NCBI GenBank assembly: GCA_017406465.1
Contig: JAFQYM010000036.1
Coordinates: 21,971 to 85,970 of the forward strand
Source: Kiritimatiellia bacterium
GTDB taxonomy: Bacteria > Verrucomicrobiota > Kiritimatiellia > RFP12 > UBA1067
Length of the DNA stretch: 64,000 nt
Direction of reading: 5' to 3'
How positions within the stretch are numbered: the stretch's first letter is position 1; every line of letters starts with the position of its first letter. Positions 8,841-19,200 of the stretch are shown here, in pieces. A program made the position numbers and the translations under genes. The notes beneath the pieces are model-generated. The model searched no databases, was not told the origin of the DNA, and saw only the letters and a list, made by a program, of their open reading frames with translations.

Positions 8841-11800
8841 TTATTCAATCACCGGCTGGAAGAACTTTTCACTCCCCTTGCCAAAGCTCCACGTTGCCGT
8901 GTCGCCATCGCTGAAGTCGTAATCACCAACAGGTGCCACATGGAGATCCACGAATCCGGAAGCCGGGAGAGTAGCGCCGCCCATCAGCTTCAGCGTGCCG
9001 TTGATAGACGACTTGCCATCGACAAGTGTGCCAGTGCGTGTCAGCGTGACCTCAACCTCGACAGTGGAATCACCAACAGTGATGTCGGAAACCGTGAACT
9101 CATAGGTGAAGGTGTCCGTAAGATCAAGGTTCAGGAGATAGGCACTGGAGAACTGATCGGAGGAGAGCGTTGCAAGAGCCTCCGCAACGGCCGATTTGGC
9201 ACCAAGCTTGTTCAGCCACGCCGCCTGGTCGGCGGACAACTGAACATTGCGGTCAGTGAAGGTGATGGACTCGTCCTCGACAAACACTGCCGGCTCCTCG
9301 GCGTCTTCGTAGCTACCCTCGATGGACGTCACCGAACCAGCGCCGATGAACTCGATCTTCTGGACAGGTGAGACATCGCCTTGGTAGGCGAAGAGGATGT
9401 CTGTGGCGCCGCCAACTGTCATCGCATTTGTCACCGCGCCATCGACGATCGACGCCCTATAGGTCTTGTTCGTCAGGTCGAGGACAAAGACAAAGGTGTA
9501 ATCCTGTTCCTTCGTGGCCGTAACATCGACGGTCGCGTTAGTCCACACCTTGTTTACGCCATCAGAAGTGTAGAGCTGGAACTGGTACGTTCCCGAAGTC
9601 TCGCCCGAAGCAAGCCTGACGGCGGCCTTGGCGTCGCCAACGTCTTCATCTTCGTCGTTCGCGTCGTCGAAGCTGAACTTCATCGCGACCGTGACGAACT
9701 GTCCATCGGAAGGCCTGTTCGCCATGTAGGTGTTGCCATCCTCGATCTTGATCTTGCCCTCGGCATACCCTACTTCGTTCGACCACGATCCAGTGTAGTT
9801 GGGCGCATCATACGCCTCGTATATCCAGCCCAGGTAGTCCCTGATGCCATACGTACCGTCGCCGTTGTCCGTGACTTCATAGCCCTCGGCAACATACTCG
9901 TCTGCCACAAACTTGTTGAACGTTCCGCCGCTGACTGCGATCGTGCCGCCCTCGACATTGCCGAAGAGGTCGCCTGTCACGGTGTACGTTCCGTTCGAGA
10001 TGGCGACCGTGGCGCCGCTCGCCGTGTTGGTGACGATGCCGCCCGCTCCCGTGACCGTGCCATTGCCGACAATCGTCACGCCGCCTGCGTTGGAGAACGC
10101 ATATCCACCCGCCGGCCCCGCAACCGTCTTGCCGTTCAAATCGATTGTGATGGACTTGCCGGAGGCGATCTCTGCCGCGCTTTCAAGCTCAATGCCGGCC
10201 AACAGCTTGACCGTCAGGCCGTTCTCCGCCGCCGCGACGGCTTCGGCGAGGGTTCTGTATACCTGCACCTGGAGCACGCCATCATAGACGGCCGCGACAG
10301 GATCGGCCACCTTCGTGAATACACCTGTATCGGTGTTCAGGTCGAACATCGGCAAATATTTGACATAAGCCGCCGGATCGCCGGAGAGAATCTCGATGGT
10401 AGTTCCATTCGGACCGGCATTCGCCGCCTCAATTCCCGTATTGGCGGTCATCATCGTATAAAGCGTACGGACTTCATTTATGGTAACTGCAATGACAGCT
10501 TGTGCAAAGGTGTACCTCGTCTTGCCTTCCAAAGCCGTGGTCGTCAGGATATAGTCCCCGTCGGCGACGATGTCACCGTAAGTATATTCACCTGGAACGA
10601 CATTGAAGGTAACCTCGCGGGCAACCGTAGCACCATCGACGACATTGTCAAGAAGCACGATGTCCTTGTTCTGGGCGACCGCATCAACAGCCGCCTGTAG
10701 CGAGCTGTACTTGGTCGTCGTTTCGCCTACGGTGATGCTCGCCACATACCGCTTGACCTCGGTCGTCCCGGCAGGATCGAACGTCGTCTCGCCATTCGAG
10801 GTGTCTATCGTATACTCTGTAGTGCCGGATATCTCGTATCCATCCACAGCCGCATACGTCACCGTCACCACGGAATCGGGCGCAACATTGTAATCGCCGG
10901 ACGAAGTGCCTATCGTATTATCGCCGATCTTGACGGTAACGGTCGTGTTGGCGATCGACGGAACCGTGATCGTCACATGAGGCACAGTGAGTGTCAGAAC
11001 GCCATCGACAACATCGAGACTATAGCCTTCAGTTGTGCCGTCAGCAAGTACGAACTTGCTCGCATCGAGGTCTGCAGCCTTGAGGAGCGCAACATCGGTT
11101 TCAGGCTCGATTGCACTGACATCGACAGTCACCGTTCCCTCGGCAGGATAACCGACCGTACCGCTGACAACGAGTCCGTCGGCATCATCCGCCGCAAACG
11201 CCTTGAAGGTGGAGCCTTCCGCGAACGTCAGGTTGCCCGTGAGCGTGCCGGTGCCGCCGAACGTGCCGGCAACCGTCGTCGCACCCTTCCAAGTGCCGGT
11301 CAGGTTGACCGCGCCACCATTAACTTCAAGCGCGACATTCTGCGAAGCCGTTCCAGAGAGCGTAAGGGTGCCTGTGGACGAAGCATCAAGCTTGAGTCCC
11401 GCAAAGCGCGAGTAACCGTCGTCCACCACCTTGCCGCTCCATTCGGTATCCTTGCTCTGGATAACATTGAGGTAGCGGCTTCCAGAACCGTAGTTACCCT
11501 GGAAGTTCTTCGAACCGGAAAGACTGCCAACAGTGTATGTAAGCGCACGCGAGAGCAGAATATCGCCAGACTGCTCGTTGACAAGCGTGACTGCCGTCGA
11601 GAGATTGTTGGTTGTAAGCGCCCTCCAACCGGTTCCCTCGTACTTCAGAGAGCCGGTTCCTTGTATGCGGGCGTAATCGGTGTCGGTTTCACCCTCGGAA
11701 CCATTACCTGTGCTGGTCAGCGTGAACACGCCGGTGTCGGTGGTGGTGATGGTGGTGCCGCCGCCGAAATTGCTCAGTGCCGCCGCCTTGAGTTCGCCGG

Positions 11801-14633
11801 CGAGCGTTATGCCGCCGGTGCCGTACCATGCCACGTTGGAATTGGGTACGGTGAACGAAAATCCTTCGCCAACATAAATGTTGCCAACGGTGTATTCGGA
11901 AGGCAACGTATTGCCAAACACAACGCGCTTGGAGTTGAGCTGCACATAACCGGTGAACTCGTCCGCCTCCAGAATCTGCAAAGTAGTGGTAGCACTATTA
12001 CTCGTCGTGTAAATTGCACCGCTTCCGCTCAAATGGCTAATGACGAATTTGTTGCCGGATATACCGTTGTTGATGGTGAGCGTACCAGTGACTTTCAGCG
12101 GCACCGAGCACTGGTAATTGCCGTTGTTCGGCAGCCAGCCGGAGCAGTTGTAAAGTTCGAGGACGGAACCCGTATTGCCGTAATCGTTCGGCAGGAAATT
12201 CGTGCCAGTCCAATTTGTTCCGCCAACCAGATTTGTGACATCCTTCATCTGCACAGTGCCAGTCCAGTTGGAGTTCTTCCACCACGTATTGCCCGTGGGC
12301 GTCGGAGCGCGGCCGGAGAACACCACCGTGCCGGAGCCGCTGACGGCCTGCGAGGCATGACTGCTGGCGAGCGTTCCATCCGCATTTAACGTGCCATTGA
12401 CGACAAAGCCGCCAGGCGCCGTCCATGTCTTGCCGGATGCGACGGTAGCGACAGCACCGGAATCGATTTGCAGGACGCCGCTTGCTGAGGTTCCGTCGGA
12501 CGATCCGATAATCACTTTGTATTTCGTGAGCGTAATCGTCCCCGTAAATTCGGATGCGTCACGGATCGTAAGGCCGTTGCCGTTGGAAGAGCCCCCTCCT
12601 GTCGAGAGTGTGCCACTGCCCGTTAGTTTGGCGAATGTCGCTTTAGTGCCGCCATATCCATCACAGATATTCAGGCCACCCGCATCAAGTTCGACAGTGC
12701 CGGGGAATTCCGTTGTTGTGCTCGGGAAATAGAGATTGACGTCCGTGAAGCGAAGAGTAGATTCCTCATTCCCGTAAAGTGCAGGATTCCAGTCCTTTCG
12801 CTCGTCGCTGGAGGCAGTGATGTTCTTGACCCACACCGTGCCTGTCCAGTTGGCGGAATCGGTCCAGCCAAGCCCAGTTGTGGGTTTTGAGCCATCATAT
12901 ACAACCGTGCCCGCGCCGGTGACGGTGGTGGGGGTAATGGAAGAGCCCATCGGGACGGTCGCGCCGACGCCGACGTTGAGCGTCGTCGTCGTGATTGCGC
13001 CTTCGCCGTCAAAGGCGAGCGTGCCGGCGCCCGTGACGTAGACCGTCGTGTAGGTCGCATCCTCGCTGACAGTATATGGCGTGTCGCCGGAGACGTTGAT
13101 GACGAGTTCGCCGTCGGCGGCCTGCTTCGGGACTTCCACAATCTGGATGGCGGCGATGCCCGCGCGCGCACTCGTCAGGCGATGGCCGACGACGGTGAAA
13201 GTTCCGTCGGCATTGACAAAGGTGGGCGTCGCGATGTAGTTGCCGCCCTCAGTCCAAGCGGTCGGGGACGAAGCGCCCCAGCTGTCTGTATCAGCGCCCT
13301 CACATTCGACGAGTGCGCTTGTCGTGTCGTCCCACTTGTAGTTCGTGCCGTTGATGGTAACGTAGCCGAACTTCACGTTGTCGTCGTTGTTGGAGAAATA
13401 GACTACAGCATAATAGCTGTAGTAGGGGATGCCGGAGACGACGACCTGCGGGGATGCGTTCGCGCCGTCAGCGTCGTCGATATAGCCCTGGCGAAGGTCG
13501 GTCGCGGCGCTCACGCTGCTGCAAGTCCAGTATCCACGCGTGCCGGAAATCGTGACGCCCACTCCGGCGACGGTGGACGCCGCGCCCGTAGAGTCGACCT
13601 GCGTCACGGTCGAAAGCGTTCCGTTATTGCCGATAAGGTTGTTCCAGGAGGTGCCGGGGACGGCGTAGTCGCCTACGCCAACGTCAGCGAGGGTAGAAAG
13701 CGCAGTACCGCTCGTAAAGTTCACGCTGATGGAGGGTTTGTAGGTCTTCGCGACGATGTCGTCCGGATCGCCATCGACGTAGTAGAGTACAATGCCGGTG
13801 GAGGTCTGGACGAGTTCGACGGTGCCGACCGGATCGGACGTGGTGAGCGTGGTCTCGCCGGTGGTGTTGACCGTCGCAAGGTAGACGGTTTCCACTTCCG
13901 TCTCGCCGTCTATGCCATACACCTTGATCGCCGCATCGGCGGTAAAGGTCTTTGTGGTGCCGGAGCCGAACGTCACAAGCGTCTTGGATGCTACCCGTGA
14001 AGTACCGGAGAGCGTGATATCCGCCTGCTTGATCACCTGCGCGTTGGCAACTGTGATGTCGCCACCATAGGCGACTGTACCGGAGCCCTTGAGGTAATAC
14101 CAGAATGGCAACGTGGTGTTGCGCGCCGACGTAAGCCCAGCCTCCCAAGTAATGCCACCCTCTTTGGCAGATGAAAGCTTAAAAGGCGTAGAATCATTGC
14201 CTTCCAGTTGATTGCCCGCAAAGGCAGTAATCATAATAACGGATGTCTCGTCCGCCGTTAGCCAACATCCAGTAGAACTACTTTGAATCTTCGCAATGCC
14301 GCCCGACCAAAAAACCCTTGCGCCATTATATGCACCTACGCGCAATCTCCAGCCATCAATGGCCGTTGAAGTCGCGACACTAACCACGCCCGTGACAAGC
14401 GCGGGATCGTAGTTGCCGCCAGAAACGAAAGGCACTTTATCAGTCTCTTTCAATGTCCAGTTGCCAACAGGATCCCATTCCCCCGAGTCGTCTCCTACAT
14501 AGATGTTTTCGTATGTCTCCGCTTCGCCAGTGACAGGGTTTGTCATCTGCACTTCTGCTATCGCCGCGATCGGCAGTATAAGTGCGAATGCCGCGACGAT
14601 ACGCGTAGCGGCCCAGTTGAACAGGTTTCTCAT
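8841..14633 (-). CDS. Giant secreted surface protein with autotransporter-type beta repeats
   Basis: 1930 aa, Gly/Thr/Ser/Val-rich and very acidic, with a signal peptide (IVAAFALILPIAAIA). It carries modules of about 170 aa of the form GSGTVV...W.NS.NWTGTV...YGN..S.LE...GTLTI...LSGSG...FTGT. These resemble the autotransporter-associated beta-strand repeats found in large passenger domains. Residues about 1250-1450 hold repeats such as VTINEVRTLYTMMTA and VGETTTKYSSLQAAVDAV. The C-terminal third includes a LamG-like segment (YEAYDAPNYTGSWSNEVGYAEG) and ends in SEKFFQPVIE. I see no outer-membrane barrel, LPXTG or PEP-CTERM anchor, so attachment is unknown. A Shine-Dalgarno (AAGAAAGGG) precedes the ATG and the leader is about 95 nt. 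It is related to the 16221-22610 protein. Confidence 0.8.
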   Translation of the reverse strand: MRNLFNWAATRIVAAFALILPIAAIAEVQMTNPVTGEAETYENIYVGDDSGEWDPVGNWTLKETDKVPFVSGGNYDPALVTGVVSVATSTAIDGWRLRVGAYNGARVFWSGGIAKIQSSSTGCWLTADETSVIMITAFAGNQLEGNDSTPFKLSSAKEGGITWEAGLTSARNTTLPFWYYLKGSGTVAYGGDITVANAQVIKQADITLSGTSRVASKTLVTFGSGTTKTFTADAAIKVYGIDGETEVETVYLATVNTTGETTLTTSDPVGTVELVQTSTGIVLYYVDGDPDDIVAKTYKPSISVNFTSGTALSTLADVGVGDYAVPGTSWNNLIGNNGTLSTVTQVDSTGAASTVAGVGVTISGTRGYWTCSSVSAATDLRQGYIDDADGANASPQVVVSGIPYYSYYAVVYFSNNDDNVKFGYVTINGTNYKWDDTTSALVECEGADTDSWGASSPTAWTEGGNYIATPTFVNADGTFTVVGHRLTSARAGIAAIQIVEVPKQAADGELVINVSGDTPYTVSEDATYTTVYVTGAGTLAFDGEGAITTTTLNVGVGATVPMGSSITPTTVTGAGTVVYDGSKPTTGLGWTDSANWTGTVWVKNITASSDERKDWNPALYGNEESTLRFTDVNLYFPSTTTEFPGTVELDAGGLNICDGYGGTKATFAKLTGSGTLSTGGGSSNGNGLTIRDASEFTGTITLTKYKVIIGSSDGTSASGVLQIDSGAVATVASGKTWTAPGGFVVNGTLNADGTLASSHASQAVSGSGTVVFSGRAPTPTGNTWWKNSNWTGTVQMKDVTNLVGGTNWTGTNFLPNDYGNTGSVLELYNCSGWLPNNGNYQCSVPLKVTGTLTINNGISGNKFVISHLSGSGAIYTTSNSATTTLQILEADEFTGYVQLNSKRVVFGNTLPSEYTVGNIYVGEGFSFTVPNSNVAWYGTGGITLAGELKAAALSNFGGGTTITTTDTGVFTLTSTGNGSEGETDTDYARIQGTGSLKYEGTGWRALTTNNLSTAVTLVNEQSGDILLSRALTYTVGSLSGSKNFQGNYGSGSRYLNVIQSKDTEWSGKVVDDGYSRFAGLKLDASSTGTLTLSGTASQNVALEVNGGAVNLTGTWKGATTVAGTFGGTGTLTGNLTFAEGSTFKAFAADDADGLVVSGTVGYPAEGTVTVDVSAIEPETDVALLKAADLDASKFVLADGTTEGYSLDVVDGVLTLTVPHVTITVPSIANTTVTVKIGDNTIGTSSGDYNVAPDSVVTVTYAAVDGYEISGTTEYTIDTSNGETTFDPAGTTEVKRYVASITVGETTTKYSSLQAAVDAVAQNKDIVLLDNVVDGATVAREVTFNVVPGEYTYGDIVADGDYILTTTALEGKTRYTFAQAVIAVTINEVRTLYTMMTANTGIEAANAGPNGTTIEILSGDPAAYVKYLPMFDLNTDTGVFTKVADPVAAVYDGVLQVQVYRTLAEAVAAAENGLTVKLLAGIELESAAEIASGKSITIDLNGKTVAGPAGGYAFSNAGGVTIVGNGTVTGAGGIVTNTASGATVAISNGTYTVTGDLFGNVEGGTIAVSGGTFNKFVADEYVAEGYEVTDNGDGTYGIRDYLGWIYEAYDAPNYTGSWSNEVGYAEGKIKIEDGNTYMANRPSDGQFVTVAMKFSFDDANDEDEDVGDAKAAVRLASGETSGTYQFQLYTSDGVNKVWTNATVDVTATKEQDYTFVFVLDLTNKTYRASIVDGAVTNAMTVGGATDILFAYQGDVSPVQKIEFIGAGSVTSIEGSYEDAEEPAVFVEDESITFTDRNVQLSADQAAWLNKLGAKSAVAEALATLSSDQFSSAYLLNLDLTDTFTYEFTVSDITVGDSTVEVEVTLTRTGTLVDGKSSINGTLKLMGGATLPASGFVDLHVAPVGDYDFSDGDTATWSFGKGSEKFFQPVIE

Positions 14634-14735
14634 TTGTCAGCCCTTTCTTTCGTATGATGTGTGCAGACTTTGCCCGCGACGACACCGATGTAAATCATGC
14701 ACACAAGACACACGCCCTGCGCTTATGACGCATAT

Positions 14736-14741
14736 ATTGTA
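14736..14741 (-). promoter_or_regulatory. Promoter of the 1930-aa surface protein gene
   Basis: Minus strand TTTTGGTACAAT, a variant of the extended -10 box seen across the window. The start codon is about 100 nt downstream, so this unit has a real leader and uses a Shine-Dalgarno. Confidence 0.55.
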
Positions 14742-14747
14742 CCAAAA

Positions 14748-14775
14748 CACCCCCTCCCCCACAAGGGGGGAAAAA
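14748..14775 (-). terminator. Possible terminator hairpin after the basic orphan gene
   Basis: C5-acaa-G6 inverted repeat with an A5 run on one side and a short T-run on the other. It lies about 120 nt past the stop of the 14897 gene and just upstream of the next promoter. The stem is short, so this is a weak call. Confidence 0.4.
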
Positions 14776-14896
14776 CGCAAAATATTCATAGTGTAGAGAT
14801 GGTCGAAGGGATTACTCAAACCATCTTAGTGGAATCGAGCTTAGTGGCATTGAGTGCGTCCAGTAACGACACTGACATCTTCCTGTTCCTGGCGGC

Positions 14897-16048
14897 CTAT
14901 CCCGCGCTTTTCCATAGTCGCTTCCGCCACCACTGTTTTCTCGTCCGCTCCGTAATCTCATTTGCGTACTTCTCCCGCCATGCCGCGAGCATATTCGCGT
15001 CCTCAATTCGTGCAGGGTCAGTCAGCGCGTCCAGCCGTTCGAAAAGGGCCGCCGCGCTCTGTCTAGCGCCCTTGACGACTTCCTCCCATATCGCTCGTGC
15101 CCTTACAATCTCCACCGGCGGCATGACGTCGACCGCGCCTTTTGTCTTTCGAGCCACATCCTTTGCCTCTTCAAATCTTTCGTCCGCTCCGTAATCTTGT
15201 TTCGGATCCACCCCTTCCGTAGCACCGGCTCTTGGCGACAAAACCACGTCCATCGGCGTCGGGTCTGCGAGTTCCGTAATCTGCTTTAGCTTCTTCGCAG
15301 CGGCCTTGTAGCGCATCACCGTCGTGTACTGGAGTGCAAGCGCGGGGATATTATCGCGAAGCCAGCCCTTCACGCCAGGGTTGCGACCGACGATCACACC
15401 ATCCTCGTCGCGCCGGAGCGAGTTGTCGATGTAGCATTCGAGGTCTTCTATCAAACTGCCAAAGCGAATCGCGTCCTCATGGGATTTGCGCCGGACAATC
15501 CACGCGTCGAGGATCTGCTCCTTAGTGGGACAGGCGTTGTCTGTGCGCCGAAGACGTATCTTCCGCCGCTCGGCCGCTAGAGCACGACGGCGGGCATTCT
15601 CGGCTGCGTAGTAGCTCGGACGGCGGACATGTGCCTTCAGGCGCGAAACCCTCCGGCCGCTCTCGCGGCGCATGAAGTCGAGATAGGCATAGTAGCCCAT
15701 GTCGCGCAGAACGGTCAGCGCGAACTCCTCGCCCTCAAAGAATCCGTCCCTCCGCCAACGGATGGCAAGGCCGTCAGACATCTCGCAAATGTCGCCGAAC
15801 TCTTTCGCCCGGCTGCGGCGCTTCGCTTTCGCACGGCGGCGACGACGCTCCTGCGCGGAGACGATCGCGTTCTCTACCGATGCATACTTGGCCCACCAGG
15901 TGGAAAGCGCGGCGGATTGCTCTTGGGGTGCAATATTCACACCGTGGGGCGCAACATTTCCGTTGCGGGGCGCGGCAGCTCGATTTTGAGCAGCGTGGCG
16001 ACTGCGAGAGGGTTTTCTTTGGCTTGAAAACGTCTTTTTCTGCTTCAT
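14897..16048 (-). CDS. Basic hypothetical protein
   Basis: 383 aa, not recognised. I take the ATG at 16048 (MKQKKTFSSQRK) because TATGCT lies six nt upstream, the leaderless spacing used by neighbours; an in-frame start 12 codons earlier would overlap that box. The first ~90 residues are Arg/Lys/Ala-rich and low in complexity (QERRRRRAKAKRRSRAKEF), and residues 140-180 are again very basic. The middle has a compact part (NPGVKGWLRDNIPALALQY, YKAAAKKLKQITELADP). There is no signal peptide and no catalytic motif I know. The charge suggests nucleic-acid binding, which is inference only. It lies between two giant surface protein genes of the same strand. Confidence 0.7.
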   Translation of the reverse strand: MKQKKTFSSQRKPSRSRHAAQNRAAAPRNGNVAPHGVNIAPQEQSAALSTWWAKYASVENAIVSAQERRRRRAKAKRRSRAKEFGDICEMSDGLAIRWRRDGFFEGEEFALTVLRDMGYYAYLDFMRRESGRRVSRLKAHVRRPSYYAAENARRRALAAERRKIRLRRTDNACPTKEQILDAWIVRRKSHEDAIRFGSLIEDLECYIDNSLRRDEDGVIVGRNPGVKGWLRDNIPALALQYTTVMRYKAAAKKLKQITELADPTPMDVVLSPRAGATEGVDPKQDYGADERFEEAKDVARKTKGAVDVMPPVEIVRARAIWEEVVKGARQSAAALFERLDALTDPARIEDANMLAAWREKYANEITERTRKQWWRKRLWKSAG

Positions 16049-16054
16049 GGCAAC

Positions 16055-16060
16055 AGCATA
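16055..16060 (-). promoter_or_regulatory. -10 box of the basic orphan gene
   Basis: Minus strand TATGGTATGCT, then GTTGCC and the ATG at 16048. It has the same extended -10 and six-nt spacing as other leaderless genes here, with one weak position in the hexamer. Confidence 0.45.
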
Positions 16061-16159
16061 CCATAAACGACAGGCAATGAGCAAGTGAAAAATGAGATTA
16101 TGGTGCGGATGAAATATTTAACTGAGCCAAATGCACTTCGATCTGATTATATTGAAAAC

Positions 16160-16189
16160 ACGGAGGCCCCGCACGAGCGGGGCCTCCGT
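16160..16189 (-). terminator. Hairpin terminator after the 2129-aa surface protein gene
   Basis: A perfect 13-bp stem (ACGGAGGCCCCGC and its complement) with an ACGA loop. On the minus strand it is followed by GTTTTC. It sits about 30 nt past the stop codon at 16221. Confidence 0.75.
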
Positions 16190-16220
16190 ATTGGCTTTCG
16201 GCATTAGTATGCCATGGACA

Positions 16221-19200
16221 TTAGAACGCCATGAAGAAGAGACCCTTTGCAACCTTGATAAGGGTATCGCCGTCAATCCTCCAGCCAGACGGAGGGGTAC
16301 CGGAATGGAGAAGCTTAAGCGGCCCGATAGAAGGATCTTGCGTATAGGCACTAATGGCAGCCGCGATACTCGGATACCTCATGCCGTTCTTGTCCACAAC
16401 CATGTAACCCTCGACCTGATCGCCCTTCATCGACGTGAGGGTGCCAGATCCAGCGAAGTCGATGGTCTGGACGCTCGTCTTGCTCGCCGCGAGCGGGAAG
16501 CTCTCAGAATTCGCCGCGTCCTTCATGACATAACCATTCACAGTCACACCATAGGTGTTGCTTTCGTAGTCGATCGTAAGCACGACCATGTAGGTCTCGG
16601 AGGCGTCAGGCGGGAGAGCCGCGTTCGAGATCGCCGCCCATTCGTTAGCGTTCGTCAGCACCATAAACGTAGTGGCGCCGTACACCTCTCCAAGCTTGAT
16701 CGCCGCCTGCGCCTCGCCGCTCACGTCGTCTGCGCTCGTCGACGAGAAGCAGACGGTGAACTCGAGAAGGACGCGCGAGGCAGTGGACGCCGCAGTCGCA
16801 ACAAACCTGTTGTCGCTTATCGCCGCCGTGCCGTCCGTATAGGTGACGGCGTTGGTCCATGCACCACCGGCGTCCGACGCACTCGCGCTCGTGCCAGTTG
16901 CGCTTGCTGCCCTTTCGTTGATCCAGTCAGCGGTAACATCTGCAACCGGCGCCGCGCCAGAGCCACCGGAAACCACGACCGACGAAGTGCCATCCGTAGC
17001 GGCAATCTCGTAACTGACGCTGTCGTATGCCGAAGAGTGTCCAGTCACCACATTTGAGAACGTCACCGTCGTTCCGTCGACCGTGCCCGGATAATCCGTG
17101 CCGTCAACAGTGAGCGTGTATGCTGTAGCATCACCAGAAACCGTTGCAGTTACAGTTGCCGTCGCGAAATCTTTGCCATAGTCGAACGCGACATCGCTCA
17201 CCGTCGCGCCCTTGGCCTCCACCGTTGGAGCCGTCGCGGTCACGTCAGTTGCAATCGCATTGATCGTCTGCGTCGCACCATCCGTGATCTTGTAGCCCGA
17301 AGCAGCGGTCCAAGTTATCTCGACATTCGAGCCGACATCGACGGTGTAGGGCGAAGAACCCGCCACGCAGCCAACCGTCACCGTAGCCGATGCATTCTCG
17401 ACATCGGGGATTGTGACCGTGCATGCAACATAGATTCCGTCAGCCGCCGTGCAAAGCGGAACCTGCTGCGCGGCCCCGCCGACAGTCAGCGCGCTCGCGG
17501 CGACATTACCGCTCGTCGAAAGGAGTTTCGTGCCGCCAGCCGTGGACGTTCCCGCCGCGCGGTCAAGCGTGGCAATCGTCACGGGAGTCTCAAGCGTCGA
17601 GGATATCATGCCCGAGTACCCTTCCGCAACCTTTGTTATTGCGACGGTCGGCGAATTGGCACTTGTCGAGAACGACAGGTTGCCCGTGCCGGTGATTTCC
17701 GCGAATGTGTAAGTCCTGGTAGACATGGCGGTTATATTCATCGCGCCGTCAAGCCGGAGCGTGGGATTGACTGTCTTGCCTGCTTCAAGGATATACCCGC
17801 CGGTCATTCCCGCGAGGGCGACCGTCGAACCCGTCGTGCCGTAATTGTTGAAGTTGACGCCGTTCGAAGCGTTGACAATCGGCAGCGAAACGGTACCTGT
17901 CCACGCGCTGAAGGTAAGAGAAGTCGCGAGCACATCGGCAGGATTCTGATAGGCAAGCTCACCAGCCCCAGTGATTGCATTAGCGATTGACCCGCCCGAC
18001 ATTACGCCGACACCAACTCCGGACGGAATCTCGACCTTCGCGTTTCCGCTCAATGCCGACGTTAATGCGCCAGTAGCCGTAATCTTCAATGTTCCTGTTC
18101 CATTGATGACGCGACTGCCGAAGAAGTTGGCGTCCGAAACTGCGACTTTACCATCATTGATCTCCAACTTGGAGATGGTCATCTCAGTACCGCCAGCCGC
18201 TTTCGCAAGCGTCAAGGTGGAGTCGGACGCAACATTGATTGTAAACTCGTCAGCCGTGATGGAATCGGGAAGCGTCAGCGTCGCATCGCCCTCAGTAGTC
18301 AGGATGATCTTGGAGTATTCGTTTCCGCCGTCCCACGTCGGCGACCAAGTAAGCGCATCCCACGTCGTCGTGGCGTTCGCCGCGACAGTGGCGCGGTAGA
18401 GCTTCACAGCCGGGAACTCCACGGAGAGTTGCGCAATCGCATTCGGTCCAAGAGCCGTCTTGTAGAGACGTACGCAGTCGATACGCGCTGCCTTCTGCAC
18501 AGTCTCGCTCAGGTCGTTGGCGGGGGATTCATCCTTCGCAAAGCGAACGATGCCAGTCGACTGGATGCCGCCGTGCACGGAGCCGACCTGGATGCCGCCG
18601 CCGAGCGTGAACGTCGAATACGTCTCATTAAGCACCTGCTCGCCATCGCAATAGACCTTGATGGTCTGGTTGTTCTCGACAGAGAAGACGTAGACGTGCT
18701 GCGCCGTGGTGGCGTTCTGCACCGTCATCGTCGCGAGCGTCGTGAACGCCGAATTCCCCGTCGTCTTCACGAGCTTCATCTGCGTTTCGGGATCGGCTCC
18801 GGCGACAAGGCCGATGAGACCACCGTTGTATGTGCCGAACGTGATGACCGCCGCATTCTCGTACGCGGGCACCGTGCAACGCACAACAGCAGTCCAGGAC
18901 GAAGGATAGGCATTGTCGTCTGTCATGTTGCGCCACGGATGGGCGTATGTATAGAGCATGCCATCGTCCGTGAACGCATCGCTTCCGGTAACGCCATCAG
19001 AACTCAAGGCCGTGTTATCAGAGCCGGAGTTCTCGAAACCGGTCTTGTTGTTTGCGCTGTCGTATTCCATTTCATATGCGCACCAGCATGCCGCACCTGA
19101 GACGGAGGGAGTCCACGCGAACGTAAGCGTATTTCCGCTTACCGTTCCCGTGACTGACTCCGTCGTGCCATCAGGTCTTGTGAGCGTCATCGTGCTGCTC

